Shown in pieces: positions 10,161-20,740 of a stretch of 64,000 nucleotides of DNA; the first letter of the stretch is position 1; each line of letters begins with the position of its first letter. The notes below the pieces were generated by a model. That model was not told the DNA's origin. It did not search any database and worked only from the letters and a program-made list of their open reading frames with translations. Source of the DNA: Leptospira stimsonii (lineage in GTDB: Bacteria; Spirochaetota; Leptospiria; Leptospirales; Leptospiraceae); assembly GCF_003545885.1 (NCBI RefSeq), contig NZ_QHCT01000001.1, positions 496,001 through 560,000 on the forward strand, written 5' to 3'. A program made the position numbers and the translations under genes.

Positions 10161-10907
10161 TTTCAGAGCAACACGGAGATCGTTCGTCTCTAAATAAGAG
10201 TATTCGTTTTTTTTGGGAACGTTCTCTAAAACGATTCTCCTTTCTTCCAAGTCGGTTTGTTTTTTAGAAAACACCGATTTTAGATGAATCGCGGGAATTC
10301 CGTAACGAAGGGCGCCTTCCACGTCGTCCTTTAGAGAATCTCCGATCATAGAAACCGGAGTTTCTCCTTTTACAAGTTCTCTCGCCTTTGTAAAAAATTT
10401 TTCCGAAGGTTTTTCCTTTCCGACCTCTTCCGAACTCAGAACTAAATACTTTAATTTTTTAGAAAGTAATGTATTCATCTTGATCAATTGTGTTCTCAAG
10501 TTCTCGTTCGTACAAAAAAGAATCTTTTGTTTTTGAGAGATTTGTTCCAAGAGAGAAAATGTTACTTTGTATTCTTTCTCGTATTTCTTTTTGAAAGTTT
10601 GAATTCCGATTTGGAAAAAAAGGAAATAGTCTTTTTCCAATTTTAGAATCCACTTTGGATTCAGTGTTCCCCATTTCTCAAGACACATCTTTTTAAAATA
10701 AATCAAACGAAGACGATTCGATGGAGAATCCTGAAGTTCGATCTTTGTTTCTTTGCGAGCGGCGTCATAGAGCTGAGAAAATTCTTTCGTAGAAGTAAGG
10801 CCGTATTCTTTTGCCCTTTTTGTAAGTTCTTGTATCGAGAATTCGTAAATAGCGACGGAATCTAAGAGCGTATTATCAAAATCTAAAAAAAGTGCCATTC
10901 CTTGCAA
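10149..10907 (-). CDS. HAD-superfamily hydrolase
   Basis: 252 residues from TTG 10907 (GGAAAG 6 nt upstream); ATG 10898 in the same frame is the alternative and has its AGGA too close. Motif I is FLDFDNTLLDS with the nucleophile Asp and the general-acid Asp. A helical cap follows (KETKIELQDSPSNRLRLIY). Motif II is ILFCTNEN, motif III is GKEKPSEKFF and motif IV is MIGDSLKDDVEGALRYGIPAI. The YjjG/pyrimidine-nucleotidase-like layout suggests a small phosphomonoester substrate. Divergent from the FAD oxidoreductase gene. Confidence 0.85.
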
Positions 10908-10992
10908 AAGAATCTTTCCGATGTCGAAGGCAATTCTTTTCCTTCATTTTTCCTTGCGCGAATTTAGATTCCCTTGAATCTTCTTATCAAGC

Positions 10993-12633
10993 ATGACGGA
11001 AAAACCAGAATTCATTTCACGAAGATCGTTTCTTGCGGTTTTAGGTCTTTGTATTTCCGCTTTGATCGGCGGCCTTTCTTATCTAAAATTCAGACGCGGA
11101 ATCTCTGGGAAAATTCTTGGACCGAATCGAGAGATCGGACATAGAATTCGCGAGAACTCGAAATCCGAACTCGGCTCCAATACAAATCGAAAGGTTTCGG
11201 AAAAAGTAAAAGTTCTGATTCTTGGAAGTGGAGTTTCCGGCTTGAGCGCGGGCTACTATCTTCAGAAGGCGGGTTTTTCCGATTTTCAAATTTTAGAATT
11301 AGAAGGGAACGCCGGCGGAAATTCGAGATCCGGTCAAAATCGAATCGGTCCGTTTCCTTGGGGTGCTCATTATCTTCCACAACCCGGAGAAGAAGCCGTT
11401 CTTGTTCGAAAATTCTTGGAAGAAAATAAAATCATCGTCGGAAAGGATCATCGAGGCAAACCCGTTTTTGACGAACGATTTCTTTGTTTTGACCCGGAAG
11501 AAAGAATCTTCTACCAGGGAAGATGGAACGAGGGTTTATATCCGGGAGGAAATTCCCAATCTCCTGCCGGAATAGAAGAACAAAAATTTAAAAAATGGAT
11601 CCAAACTTGGAGACTCAAAATTGGACGAGACGGTAAAAAGGCGTTCTCGATTCCGATCGATCTTTCTTCTCAAGATCCTGAAATTCTAAAATTAGATAAC
11701 ATTCCTTTTTTTGAATATATCAAAGAACAAGGATTTCGATCCAAAGAACTTTTTTGGTTTTTGGATTATTCCGTTCGAGACGATTTTGGCGGTTCGATGG
11801 ATACCGTTTCCGCTTGGATCGGGCTTCATTACTTTTGTTCCCGCCCAGTGGATGAAAACGGCGAAGACCTGACTCTTCTTACTTGGCCACAGGGAAACGG
11901 GTTTTTAGTCGAGAAGCTCAGAACTCCGATTCTTCCTAAAATTCGAACAGGAACCCTTGTCGAAAAGGTGACAAATTCAAATTCCAAAAATTCGCGTTTT
12001 GAAGTTCAAATCTATTCGGTCGAAACGAAAGAACAAAAAATCATTCCTTGCGATTCGATCGTCTATGCGCTTCCCTCCTTCACGCGCAAATATGTTCTCG
12101 GAGAAAAAAACGGCGTCGCGGAAGGACTTACCTATTCTCCTTGGTTGGTCGCCAATCTCTCCGTGGATCAAGTCCCGACAGGAAAAGGAATTCCCCCGTG
12201 TTGGGATAACGTAATCTACCAAAGTCCGTCTCTTGGTTATATCGTTTCCACACATCAGGATCTGCGGGCTGGAAGAGAAGAATCCGTTCTTACCTACTAT
12301 CAGGCGTTCGGTGATAAGGATACCGTTTCCGTACGCAAGAAGATGATGACGACCTCTTGGTCGGATTGGAAGAATGCGATTTTATTCGATCTCAAAAAGG
12401 CACATCCCGATATTGAAAGAAGAATCCAGAACATCGACATCATGACCTATGCACACGCGATGATCCGGCCCACACCCGGTTTGATTTGGGGAGGAAAGCG
12501 CGAACGTCTTGCGATTTCTTATCCACATCTTCATTTTGCTCATTCCGATTTAAGCGGAATTTCCATCTTTGAAGAGGCGTTGGTTCGCGGCAACAACGCG
12601 GCGATGAGAATTTTAGGAGAGCAAAAAATATGA
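10993..12633 (+). CDS. Tat-signal FAD-dependent oxidoreductase (amine-oxidase/phytoene-desaturase fold)
   Basis: 546 residues. A twin-arginine signal SRRSFLAVLG (residues 9-18) and a hydrophobic stretch to residue 30 suggest export or an inner-membrane anchor facing the periplasm. The FAD Rossmann motif is VLILGSGVSGLSAGYYL (74-90) with the following acidic LELEGNAGGNSRS, typical of NAD(P)-binding_8 / amino-oxidase proteins. Near the C-terminus HAMIRPTPGLIWGG and FAHSDLSGISIFEEALVRG form the second FAD-contacting part. The stop overlaps the next start by 4 nt (ATGA), so it is translationally coupled to a polytopic membrane protein. The substrate is unknown. Confidence 0.82.
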   Translation: MTEKPEFISRRSFLAVLGLCISALIGGLSYLKFRRGISGKILGPNREIGHRIRENSKSELGSNTNRKVSEKVKVLILGSGVSGLSAGYYLQKAGFSDFQILELEGNAGGNSRSGQNRIGPFPWGAHYLPQPGEEAVLVRKFLEENKIIVGKDHRGKPVFDERFLCFDPEERIFYQGRWNEGLYPGGNSQSPAGIEEQKFKKWIQTWRLKIGRDGKKAFSIPIDLSSQDPEILKLDNIPFFEYIKEQGFRSKELFWFLDYSVRDDFGGSMDTVSAWIGLHYFCSRPVDENGEDLTLLTWPQGNGFLVEKLRTPILPKIRTGTLVEKVTNSNSKNSRFEVQIYSVETKEQKIIPCDSIVYALPSFTRKYVLGEKNGVAEGLTYSPWLVANLSVDQVPTGKGIPPCWDNVIYQSPSLGYIVSTHQDLRAGREESVLTYYQAFGDKDTVSVRKKMMTTSWSDWKNAILFDLKKAHPDIERRIQNIDIMTYAHAMIRPTPGLIWGGKRERLAISYPHLHFAHSDLSGISIFEEALVRGNNAAMRILGEQKI

Positions 12634-13715
12634 AGTCTAAGGGCTGGATCTTCAATCCTGCGGTAGACTTGTCGTTTATCATTTTACCCGGAATTCTTTC
12701 CGTATTCTTTTTATTCATATTAAAAGAATGGAATATACTTCCATCGGAAATCAATCCCTGGACGTGGTTCTTTACGGTACTATTGATAGACGTGGCTCAC
12801 GTCTATTCCACTCTGTTTCGATCCTACTTTAATGAAGAAGAATGGAGAGAAAAAAAAACTCTTCTCATAACAGTTCCGATCGTTTGTTTTCTATTTTCGG
12901 TCTTTCTCTACTCTTTTGGTTTGATTTGGTTTTGGAGAATTATGGCTTACGTTGCCGTCTTTCATTTTATTCGTCAGCAATTCGGATTCTTAGCTCTTTA
13001 TAGAAAAAAAACCGATTCGATTCAAATTCCGTTCGTTCTGGACAAACTTACGATCTATTTGATGGGAGGAATTCCGATTCTTTACTGGCACTTAACGGAT
13101 CAAAAAAGGGAATTCTCTTGGTTTATGGACGGAGACTTTTTGGTTTATCCGATTCCTACTTTTGCAAGCGCCTTACTCTGGTTACAGCAGGTTTGGTTGG
13201 GGTTGTATTTATCGATTCACATCTTTTACTTTTTCAAATATCGATCGTTTCCTTTTGGAAAACTTCTGTTAGTAATCAATACTTGGTGCGTTTGGTTTTT
13301 CGGAATCGTTTATTTCAATTCCGATTTTTCTTTTACAATTACGAATGTAATCAATCACGGAATCCCTTATATTTTTTTACTCTTCTACTATGTGATTCAA
13401 AATCCAAACGAAATAAAAGGGGAAGTCTTTAAATCCAAGTCTTGGATTACGGTTCTCATCTGTTTTTTAGGCGTTCTATTCTTATTTTCCTTTGTTGAAG
13501 AATGGGCGTGGGACAGTTTTATTTGGAAAGATCATTTTCAAATCTTTCAAAACGCGAGCTTTTATTCTCTTGAGCTTCCGGAATTTGCAACCGCCCTCTT
13601 GGCATCGGCGCTCTTTTTACCACAATTTACCCATTATGTTCTTGATGCTTATCTTTGGAAGATAGGAAAGCCGAATCCTCGGTTATTTCACTTTTTTGGA
13701 ATTACGGAAAAATAG
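12630..13715 (+). CDS. Polytopic membrane protein with conserved-looking histidine motifs
   Basis: 361 residues with about nine hydrophobic segments. Several His/Tyr/Arg clusters lie at helix ends: DVAHVYSTLFRSYF (near 57-70), FHFIRQQFGFLALY, SIHIFYFFKY, VINHGIPYIFLLFYY and FTHYVLDAYLWK near the C-terminus. Regularly placed histidines in membrane helices suggest a metal or haem site, as in membrane desaturases, hydroxylases or Brp-like carotenoid oxygenases, but no textbook HxxHH box is seen. The start overlaps the FAD oxidoreductase stop by 4 nt, so the two products probably work together. I do not recognise the family with certainty. Confidence 0.75.
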   Translation: MKSKGWIFNPAVDLSFIILPGILSVFFLFILKEWNILPSEINPWTWFFTVLLIDVAHVYSTLFRSYFNEEEWREKKTLLITVPIVCFLFSVFLYSFGLIWFWRIMAYVAVFHFIRQQFGFLALYRKKTDSIQIPFVLDKLTIYLMGGIPILYWHLTDQKREFSWFMDGDFLVYPIPTFASALLWLQQVWLGLYLSIHIFYFFKYRSFPFGKLLLVINTWCVWFFGIVYFNSDFSFTITNVINHGIPYIFLLFYYVIQNPNEIKGEVFKSKSWITVLICFLGVLFLFSFVEEWAWDSFIWKDHFQIFQNASFYSLELPEFATALLASALFLPQFTHYVLDAYLWKIGKPNPRLFHFFGITEK

Positions 13716-13758
13716 GTGAAACGTGCTTTCCAATGAAATTCTATCACATTCAGATCTG

Positions 13759-13794
<36 letters not shown>

Positions 13795-13825
13795 CCATAA
13801 TGACGAAAAAGTTTAAACAGGAATT

Positions 13826-14199
<374 letters not shown>

Positions 14200-14218
14200 T
14201 TTTTTAATAGCGACATTT

Positions 14219-14259
<41 letters not shown>

Positions 14260-14286
14260 TAAGGAGCGAAACCATTTCCTCCTGGT

Positions 14287-14496
14287 TTAGCCTACCTTAT
14301 CGATGAAAGTACCCTTTACCTTGTAGAAATCCCCGTTTTGACCTGCTTCAACTGCAAAGGCCCTCTTATCTGAAACGTTAGCCTGCTTATTTTCATACGG
14401 CTCGACGCGAACCATCCCGTCTTCTTTTGGGATTTTTCTTGTATCTTTGACTCCTTTTTCCGGAAGCCCAAGCTGAACTGAGGAAACTACCTTCAT
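14287..14496 (-). CDS. Small conserved-looking hypothetical protein
   Basis: 69 residues with a perfect AGGAG 7 nt before the ATG, which is the main support for it being real. The sequence MKVVSSVQLGLPEKGVKDTR is hydrophilic, with 13 Lys/Arg and 10 Asp/Glu, no cysteine and no membrane segment. Residues 40-69 read NVSDKRAFAVEAGQNGDFYK then VKGTFIDKVG and look like a small beta-structured tail. A strong terminator lies downstream at 14225-14253. The function is unknown. Confidence 0.65.
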   Translation of the reverse strand: MKVVSSVQLGLPEKGVKDTRKIPKEDGMVRVEPYENKQANVSDKRAFAVEAGQNGDFYKVKGTFIDKVG

Positions 14497-14549
14497 GATA
14501 CAACTCCTATTCGAACTCTAACAGATCTCGAAAAAAAACCAAACATTTT

Positions 14550-15275
14550 TTATTGAAAGCTGATTTTACAACTTCCTTTTGCGGAGGTAATAAAGTACTG
14601 AACCGCATAATTTTCGCTGAAATTGATCGTTGGATTGTAAACCGGAGCGGCTAGTGTTCCATTATCAATCGCTTCACAGCTGGTCGTGAAATATTTCACC
14701 GCAACTAAGTTATCACATTCTAAAGCCAAAATGGTGCCGCCCGTTTCCCTTAAGTTTGAACGGAAGGCCTTTGTCCCGAAATCCGCCGTAAATTTAACGG
14801 TCGAAGAATCCGGATAATTGATCGCTGTTTCGTCCCCGTAGATATTGCTGTAGGCCTTATAACAATCCACATAAAATCGACGCGCCGAGCAATTGTATCC
14901 GTCCGTTCCAAAGACCGTGTCACAAAAGCCGTCGGCTTTCGAAACAGTAAGGAAACCTGCCTTGGCCCCGGCAGGAACCGTCGTAATGATCTCGGTCGTC
15001 GTGATCGAAAAGATCGTTCCGACCAAATCGTTGAATTTCACAATCGTATCGGTTGCGTTCGGTGTAAAATTTCTACCGGTAATCGTGATCTGAGTTCCGG
15101 TATAAGCGACGTCCGTAGACTGCGGAGGAGAACCGGCTGGCGGATCAATTCCGGTAATTACGGGACTTCCGATTCCAAGACCTGCAAATAATTCATTATT
15201 AGATTTGCTATCGTTACATTGAAGAAACGAAAGAAGGAGAAGAATGAGAAAAAATTTTGTCGATTTATGTAGCAT
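14550..15275 (-). CDS. Lipoprotein with IPT/TIG domain
   Basis: 241 residues from ATG 15275 (AAGG upstream); the frame extends upstream to 15341 but with no signal-like sequence there. The signal peptide ends in LLLSFLQC (Cys20). An immunoglobulin-like TIG/IPT domain follows: PVITGIDPPAGSPPQ, then ITITGRNFTPNATDTIVKFN and TTEIITTVPAGAKAGFLTVS. The C-terminal half has six cysteines and ends in ITSAKGSCKISFQ. It is probably surface or periplasmic and lipid-anchored. The pattern is common among Leptospira lipoproteins; the ligand is unknown. Confidence 0.8.
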   Translation of the reverse strand: MLHKSTKFFLILLLLSFLQCNDSKSNNELFAGLGIGSPVITGIDPPAGSPPQSTDVAYTGTQITITGRNFTPNATDTIVKFNDLVGTIFSITTTEIITTVPAGAKAGFLTVSKADGFCDTVFGTDGYNCSARRFYVDCYKAYSNIYGDETAINYPDSSTVKFTADFGTKAFRSNLRETGGTILALECDNLVAVKYFTTSCEAIDNGTLAAPVYNPTINFSENYAVQYFITSAKGSCKISFQ

Positions 15276-15372
15276 AACCTTACTTGGCTTGAAAATTTTA
15301 CGACGGGCACCTAGTTTATCGGAACAAAAAGGTTTCGGCAAGAATTATTCTGCCTGAAAAATGGTGCCTTAA

Positions 15373-16155
15373 ATGAGCGAATCCTCCACAATCCTCTACT
15401 CAATCGAAAAAGATATCGCAGTCGTGCTCCTCAATCGACCGGAAAAAAGAAACGCAATCAGCAAAGAACTGCTTTCAACCCTTCACGACTCCATTCTAAA
15501 AGCAAAGGAGAATCCTTCGATTCGATCTTTGGTATTAGGAGGAATTGGACCTTCTTTTTGCGCCGGCGCGGACCTGAAAGAAAGAGCGGGCATGTCGCCG
15601 AAGGAAGTAACCCAATTTTTAGAAGGGTTAAAAAACTGCTTTTTAGAACTTGAAAATTTTCCATACCCGACCGTTGCCGCTTTGGATGGTGACGCGTTTG
15701 GAGGTGGACTAGAACTTGCGCTTTGTTGCGACTTCATTCTACTCAAGAACGATATTCGTATCGGATTGACTGAAACTCGTTTAGGAATTATCCCCGGCGG
15801 GGGAGGAACACAAAGACTTCCTCGAAGAATCGGGGTCTCGAAAGCAAAGGAAATGATTTTCACCGGAAAGACAATCGACGCGGAGACCGCGTTGAATTAT
15901 GGGCTTGCTAATTCTATCTGGCACGATTCTTCACTTCCCGCCGCAAAAATGTTAGCGGAAGAAATCGCGTCCCATTCTGCTCCTATCGCTCTTCAGCTTG
16001 CAAAGAAAGCAATTGCGGAAGGTTATGGTCAAGATATACAAACGGCTCTGAAAACGGAAAGTAAATACTATAACGAGACGTTAAAGACGGAAGATCGGGT
16101 GGAAGCGCTCAAAGCCTTTCAAGAAAAACGAAAGCCGATTTTCAAAGGAAAATAA
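15373..16155 (+). CDS. Enoyl-CoA hydratase/isomerase family protein
   Basis: 260 residues, typical crotonase length. The oxyanion-hole segment SFCAGADLKERAG and FGGGLELALCCD are present. Both catalytic glutamates of hydratases are in place: E114 in GGGLELAL and E134 in GLTETRLGIIPGGGGTQRL. It therefore probably hydrates 2-enoyl-CoA. The GADLKER context resembles methylglutaconyl-CoA hydratases, so leucine breakdown is as possible as fatty-acid beta-oxidation, the main carbon route of Leptospira. Its TAA is immediately followed by the ATG of dcd. Confidence 0.9.
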   Translation: MSESSTILYSIEKDIAVVLLNRPEKRNAISKELLSTLHDSILKAKENPSIRSLVLGGIGPSFCAGADLKERAGMSPKEVTQFLEGLKNCFLELENFPYPTVAALDGDAFGGGLELALCCDFILLKNDIRIGLTETRLGIIPGGGGTQRLPRRIGVSKAKEMIFTGKTIDAETALNYGLANSIWHDSSLPAAKMLAEEIASHSAPIALQLAKKAIAEGYGQDIQTALKTESKYYNETLKTEDRVEALKAFQEKRKPIFKGK

Positions 16156-16677
<522 letters not shown>

Positions 16678-16754
16678 AAATCCTTTCTTTTTTGTTGACT
16701 TTATCCCTGATCGCTCCAGAATTTTGACCTCAAAACACTTTTTTGGAGAATGGA

Positions 16755-17225
16755 ATGACCAGATTTAGATCTATCGCAATTTTTCTAACCTTTGCATTTC
16801 TTTCTGCACCTGTATTTGCAGGTGAAGAAGATGCAATCCTTGGAAAATGGTGGAACAAAGAAAAAGACGCTCAAGTGGACTTGCAGAAATGTGGTGCAAA
16901 AATTTGCGGAAAAATCGTTTGGCTAAAAGAACCGCTTTATCCTGCAGGAAGCACCGAAGGAACTCCGGGAACTCCAAAACTGGATATTAATAATAAAGAT
17001 GAAAGCCTTCGCTCTCGTCAGACTCTCGGTCTTGTTTTTCTTACAGGTTTTTCTTACGAAGGGGAACAAGTGTGGTCCGGAGGAAGAGTTTACGATCCAA
17101 AAGGTGGTAAAACTTACGACGGAAGACTTACCTTGAGAAATGCCGATACTTTAGATCTTAAAGGCGGCTACAAAGTCGGTTTTATGATGATCGGTAAAGA
17201 ATCTACTTGGACAAGAGTTAAATAA
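16755..17225 (+). CDS. Exported DUF2147-family protein
   Basis: 156 residues from ATG 16755, with GGAG 6 nt upstream (a TTG in frame at 16743 overlaps that site and is rejected). The signal peptide is FRSIAIFLTFAFLSAPVFA, with cleavage before GEEDAILGKW. The mature part has the DUF2147 pattern: GKWWNKEKDAQVDLQKCG, ICGKIVWLKEPLYP, VFLTGFSY, and WSGGRVYDPKGGKTYDGRLTLRN. The family is a small periplasmic lipocalin-like beta barrel of unknown ligand. It has two cysteines 5 residues apart. A terminator hairpin follows. Confidence 0.85.
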   Translation: MTRFRSIAIFLTFAFLSAPVFAGEEDAILGKWWNKEKDAQVDLQKCGAKICGKIVWLKEPLYPAGSTEGTPGTPKLDINNKDESLRSRQTLGLVFLTGFSYEGEQVWSGGRVYDPKGGKTYDGRLTLRNADTLDLKGGYKVGFMMIGKESTWTRVK

Positions 17226-17237
17226 GAATAGAACTTT

Positions 17238-17262
17238 ACGGTTTCTAAAACATAGAAACCGT
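17238..17262 (+). terminator. Terminator hairpin after the DUF2147 gene
   Basis: ACGGTTTCTA and TAGAAACCGT form a 10-bp perfect stem with a 5-nt loop, 12 nt after the stop codon. A short pyrimidine tract with TTTTT follows. Confidence 0.65.
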
Positions 17263-17283
17263 TTCAGATCCTTTTTGCAATTC

Positions 17284-17309
17284 AATCTCTCCGATCAAAA
17301 GGAGAGATT
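17284..17309. terminator. Second hairpin before the SpoIIE gene 3' end
   Basis: AATCTCTCC / GGAGAGATT form a 9-bp stem with an 8-nt loop. On the plus strand it is followed by a pyrimidine-rich run. It lies 16 nt beyond the minus-strand SpoIIE stop at 17325, so it may serve that transcript. Confidence 0.5.
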
Positions 17310-17324
17310 TCTCTTCCTTCCTTT

Positions 17325-20300
17325 TCACACATGATTTTCGATCTTCTTTAGAATTTTCTTCGCATTTTCGTTTTGTGGATCCAACACTAAAGCTTTATCC
17401 GCAAACTCTTTTGCTTCCATATATTTTTGTTGTAATCGATACAAATCGGAAAGATTTACTAAGTTGTTCGCGTTGTCCGGTTGCTTCGCCGCAACTTTCT
17501 CAGAGGCGCTGATTGCTTCCGAAAACCTTCCAAGTTTCTTGTTTGCGACGGAAAGATAATACCAGTATTCGCTCAACTCGGGATCCAACTCCAGGTATTT
17601 TCCAAGAATTTCGACTGCCTTTACGTAATCCTTGTCTTTGAAACTGAGAAGGGCTAAGAGTTTAATCACCTTAGAATCTTCCGGAGTCTTTGAATAAAGA
17701 TCCATTAGTTCGTCGATCGCTTCTTTCGTGTTTCCGTCTTTATAAAGTTGTCGTGCATGCGAATAGGAGATGCTCCAATCAGAAACGTCATCGATTGCAG
17801 AGCTCATTGCTATCTTATCAGAATCATCGGAAAAACCGTGCGCTTCTTCACCTGTTCTTATACCGTATTCGATTCTCAGTAAAGAAAGATCATCTGTGAT
17901 TTCTCCATTCTTATAAATCAAATGTTCGATTAGATCGATATCGCCTTTTCCGGCTTCCACAGTTTTCAGAAATAGTGTTTCGTCCTCATTGATCGATCTT
18001 GTGTCTTTATCCGGAGTCAGATCGAGATCGTCTTTGCCATCCGATCCCAAAATCAGAATATCACCTTCTCGTAAAGTAGTTGTGAACACTTTGAAGGGAT
18101 ATTCCGATTCCAATCCTATCTTTCGAAGATTCAAAGTACTGTCTAGAAAGGTCGCCCGTTCGTCCCGATACAATACTGTAAAAGGATGTTCTGCATTAAA
18201 ATAGTAAGCTTTTCCTGATTCTTCTTCGATTAGAAAAAAGGTCCCTGAGATTACCATACTTCCGTTAAATGATTTGAAGACGGCGTTCACTTCTTCGTAG
18301 GTTTCGGTTAACCATTGTTCCGGTGAGATATCCAGGATTCTATTGTTTGCCGCAGAGCGAGCGAGAATCGAATTGATCACGACCCCCATTACAAGAGATC
18401 CGCCGGCGCCCTGCATGGACTTTCCCATTGCATCCCCATTCATCGCGAAAACATAACGTTTGAAATTGGAAGGAACTCCCAAGCGCAAATTTCCTGTCAC
18501 ACAAATGTCTCCACCGAGATCCGCGCGTTTTCCCTTAAATTCAAATTGTTTCTTTTGTCTTAGGAGAAAGTGTGTCGAAACCTTAGGAGACTTACTCGCA
18601 TTGTAGTTGAGAGGTTTTGCGAGAAGAGAAGTTAAAAAATAATCTCCGTCCTGTTGAATTTTGAGTCTTTGAAATTCATCGATCTTTTCTGAAAGTTCTT
18701 CGGTTCTTTCTCGAACTTTGAGAGCCAAGTGTTCGGCATAATCCTGGAGTTCTTTTCTCGCGTCTCGTATCGAAGTCACCATGTTATTAAAAGAATCCGC
18801 CAAAAATCCGATCTCATCTTTAACTCGAATCGGGACCTGGACTTCCAGACTTCCATCATTCACCTTTTCAACTCCACTCAATAAATCGTTCAATGGAGAA
18901 ACGAGACTTCCCCGGAAAAACAACGGGAATAATAAGATGATCACTACGATCACAACACCCAAAACGATGATCTGCTTCAAAGCAGTCGGGTGCATAAATT
19001 CACGATAAACTCTATAGGAAAAACCGACTTCGCTGACTTTGTCATTCTCTGAATCGTATTTTATAAAGCCGATATAATGATTGCTATGATTGCCGACGTC
19101 CTTCTTGCGATAGTATCTCGTAAGGGAGGGAACGAACGGACGAAAGTAGTTGAGCACTTCTTCCTTAAGTTTTTCCGGGCTCACCGCTTTACCGTCCCAC
19201 TTGCAAAAATTCCAACGATACTCCAAAGAGATTCGAAACATTTTGACTTCTTTGGCGCCGTCGAGGTAACTCCTACCTTTCGAACAAAAATCTTCAGGAA
19301 AGATATTATCCAGTTTATTCGAAGCGACGAAAACATAAAGACCGAGTCTGGACAATTCTTTGCTCAACGCGGTTTTAAGAGAACCCCCTTCCAAATCCGG
19401 ATGTTCTTTTAGAAAGTTAACGATCGAATATCGATAGCCTCCAAAATTCTCATGAGAATTTTCCACAAGTCGGATTACGGACTCTCGAAAACCTTCTTCT
19501 TTAAGATTAAAAATCCTTTCGTATAACAGCGTATTTTTGAAATCAATAGCAAGTTGTTCTTCATCCGGATGAATATTAGGATCGTATTTCGCTTTATCGA
19601 AAGAATTCTTACCTTGGTCCCATTTGATCATGTAGGAAATTCCGTCTTCTATTGCGCCTCCTTCCAGCGCGCGTTCCATATGAATATGACTCAATGTATC
19701 ATACTCGGATTCTTTGTCTTGGTTGGATATGTAAACAAGAGCTTGCATGATGATCAAAACCGTAACGAAAGTGATTCCGACAATTTTCAGCATGAAAGAA
19801 GTTTTTTCTACGGAGAAATTGAGATATAAGATAAGAATAATAAAGAAGGCCACCATAAAAAGAAGAACGATAGAGGTAAGATAAATCGACCTTTCAATGT
19901 AACCGTCTCTACTCAGAAGATTCGCGATCACTGGAACCGTTCCTCCCACAAGAAAGGACATCATAAACGCAAAAATAATCCACCGAGACTTCCCTTTTAG
20001 TACTGTCATCCTCCAGATCGGGATCGCAATGAAATTGATAAAAACGTACGTAAAAATAATGATCGCGATCGTTCTACTAACATTCTCCGCATTAAAATCC
20101 CAATGATGAGCCGTGAAGTGATATTTCACGGGAGCTTTCCAAGTTGAAAAACAGAAATAACCTACAGACACAACCGCGACGATCCAGAGAACGATCGTTG
20201 TGACCAAGTTGAATTTCGGATTATCGTTGTCCGGATATCTAGCAACAAATTGACCGATGTGAAGGATTGCCGGTAAAATCAAACCGGCGGTGATCCAACG

Positions 20301-20525
20301 ATGGTAGGCGGCGAACGGATGATAGAGCACCGCCGCAAACACATAACCGAATTGAAATATACCGAGTAAAAAGGCGCCGAATGCTAAATGTTTGGTGCTT
20401 GATACTTTCTTATCTATAAAAAGAAAAACACCGGAAATCAGCATGGAAGTTAAGAAGGACAATAAACTCCCAAATGAATAATAATTGAGAAGTACGTTGT
20501 TCCAAATGGATTCGGATTCACCCAT
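17325..20525 (-). CDS. Membrane SpoIIE-type PP2C phosphatase with HAMP and TPR tail
   Basis: 1066 residues. Residues 1-265 are a polytopic block (about 7-8 helices) with YHPFAAYHRW and YHFTAHHWDFNA. A predicted extracytoplasmic region spans 270-515, a helix 516-537, and a HAMP 540-590 (SPLNDLLSGVEKVNDGSLEV, DEIGFLADSFNNM). A coiled coil occupies 590-625 and a SpoIIE phosphatase domain about 660-890. The metal-binding aspartates fit: ADLGGDICVTGN, AMNGDAMGKSMQGAGG, NAEHPFTVLYR and LGSDGKDDLDL. TPR repeats fill 918-1066. The likely role is dephosphorylating a STAS-type regulator in response to a membrane signal. It is a close paralogue of 21624-24806, and 215 nt separate it from the upstream peptidase gene. 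Confidence 0.9.
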   Translation of the reverse strand: MGESESIWNNVLLNYYSFGSLLSFLTSMLISGVFLFIDKKVSSTKHLAFGAFLLGIFQFGYVFAAVLYHPFAAYHRWITAGLILPAILHIGQFVARYPDNDNPKFNLVTTIVLWIVAVVSVGYFCFSTWKAPVKYHFTAHHWDFNAENVSRTIAIIIFTYVFINFIAIPIWRMTVLKGKSRWIIFAFMMSFLVGGTVPVIANLLSRDGYIERSIYLTSIVLLFMVAFFIILILYLNFSVEKTSFMLKIVGITFVTVLIIMQALVYISNQDKESEYDTLSHIHMERALEGGAIEDGISYMIKWDQGKNSFDKAKYDPNIHPDEEQLAIDFKNTLLYERIFNLKEEGFRESVIRLVENSHENFGGYRYSIVNFLKEHPDLEGGSLKTALSKELSRLGLYVFVASNKLDNIFPEDFCSKGRSYLDGAKEVKMFRISLEYRWNFCKWDGKAVSPEKLKEEVLNYFRPFVPSLTRYYRKKDVGNHSNHYIGFIKYDSENDKVSEVGFSYRVYREFMHPTALKQIIVLGVVIVVIILLFPLFFRGSLVSPLNDLLSGVEKVNDGSLEVQVPIRVKDEIGFLADSFNNMVTSIRDARKELQDYAEHLALKVRERTEELSEKIDEFQRLKIQQDGDYFLTSLLAKPLNYNASKSPKVSTHFLLRQKKQFEFKGKRADLGGDICVTGNLRLGVPSNFKRYVFAMNGDAMGKSMQGAGGSLVMGVVINSILARSAANNRILDISPEQWLTETYEEVNAVFKSFNGSMVISGTFFLIEEESGKAYYFNAEHPFTVLYRDERATFLDSTLNLRKIGLESEYPFKVFTTTLREGDILILGSDGKDDLDLTPDKDTRSINEDETLFLKTVEAGKGDIDLIEHLIYKNGEITDDLSLLRIEYGIRTGEEAHGFSDDSDKIAMSSAIDDVSDWSISYSHARQLYKDGNTKEAIDELMDLYSKTPEDSKVIKLLALLSFKDKDYVKAVEILGKYLELDPELSEYWYYLSVANKKLGRFSEAISASEKVAAKQPDNANNLVNLSDLYRLQQKYMEAKEFADKALVLDPQNENAKKILKKIENHV

Positions 20526-20740
20526 AATATCAATAAACCTGTTTCTTTAAGAATCTCTGATAATCGAAGAATTTGGATCTATCTTTTTTTTCCAAACAGA
20601 CGTTACTCTAACGATAGGAAGGTTCTTTTCAATGATAAAATAGAAGGGAATTCGAATTCGACACGTTTCTATGGATTTCGGATCGGAGCGAAAAAGCGCT
20701 CTTCTCTCGAAGTCGCGTTTTTCTGAAACAAGCGTTCAAT

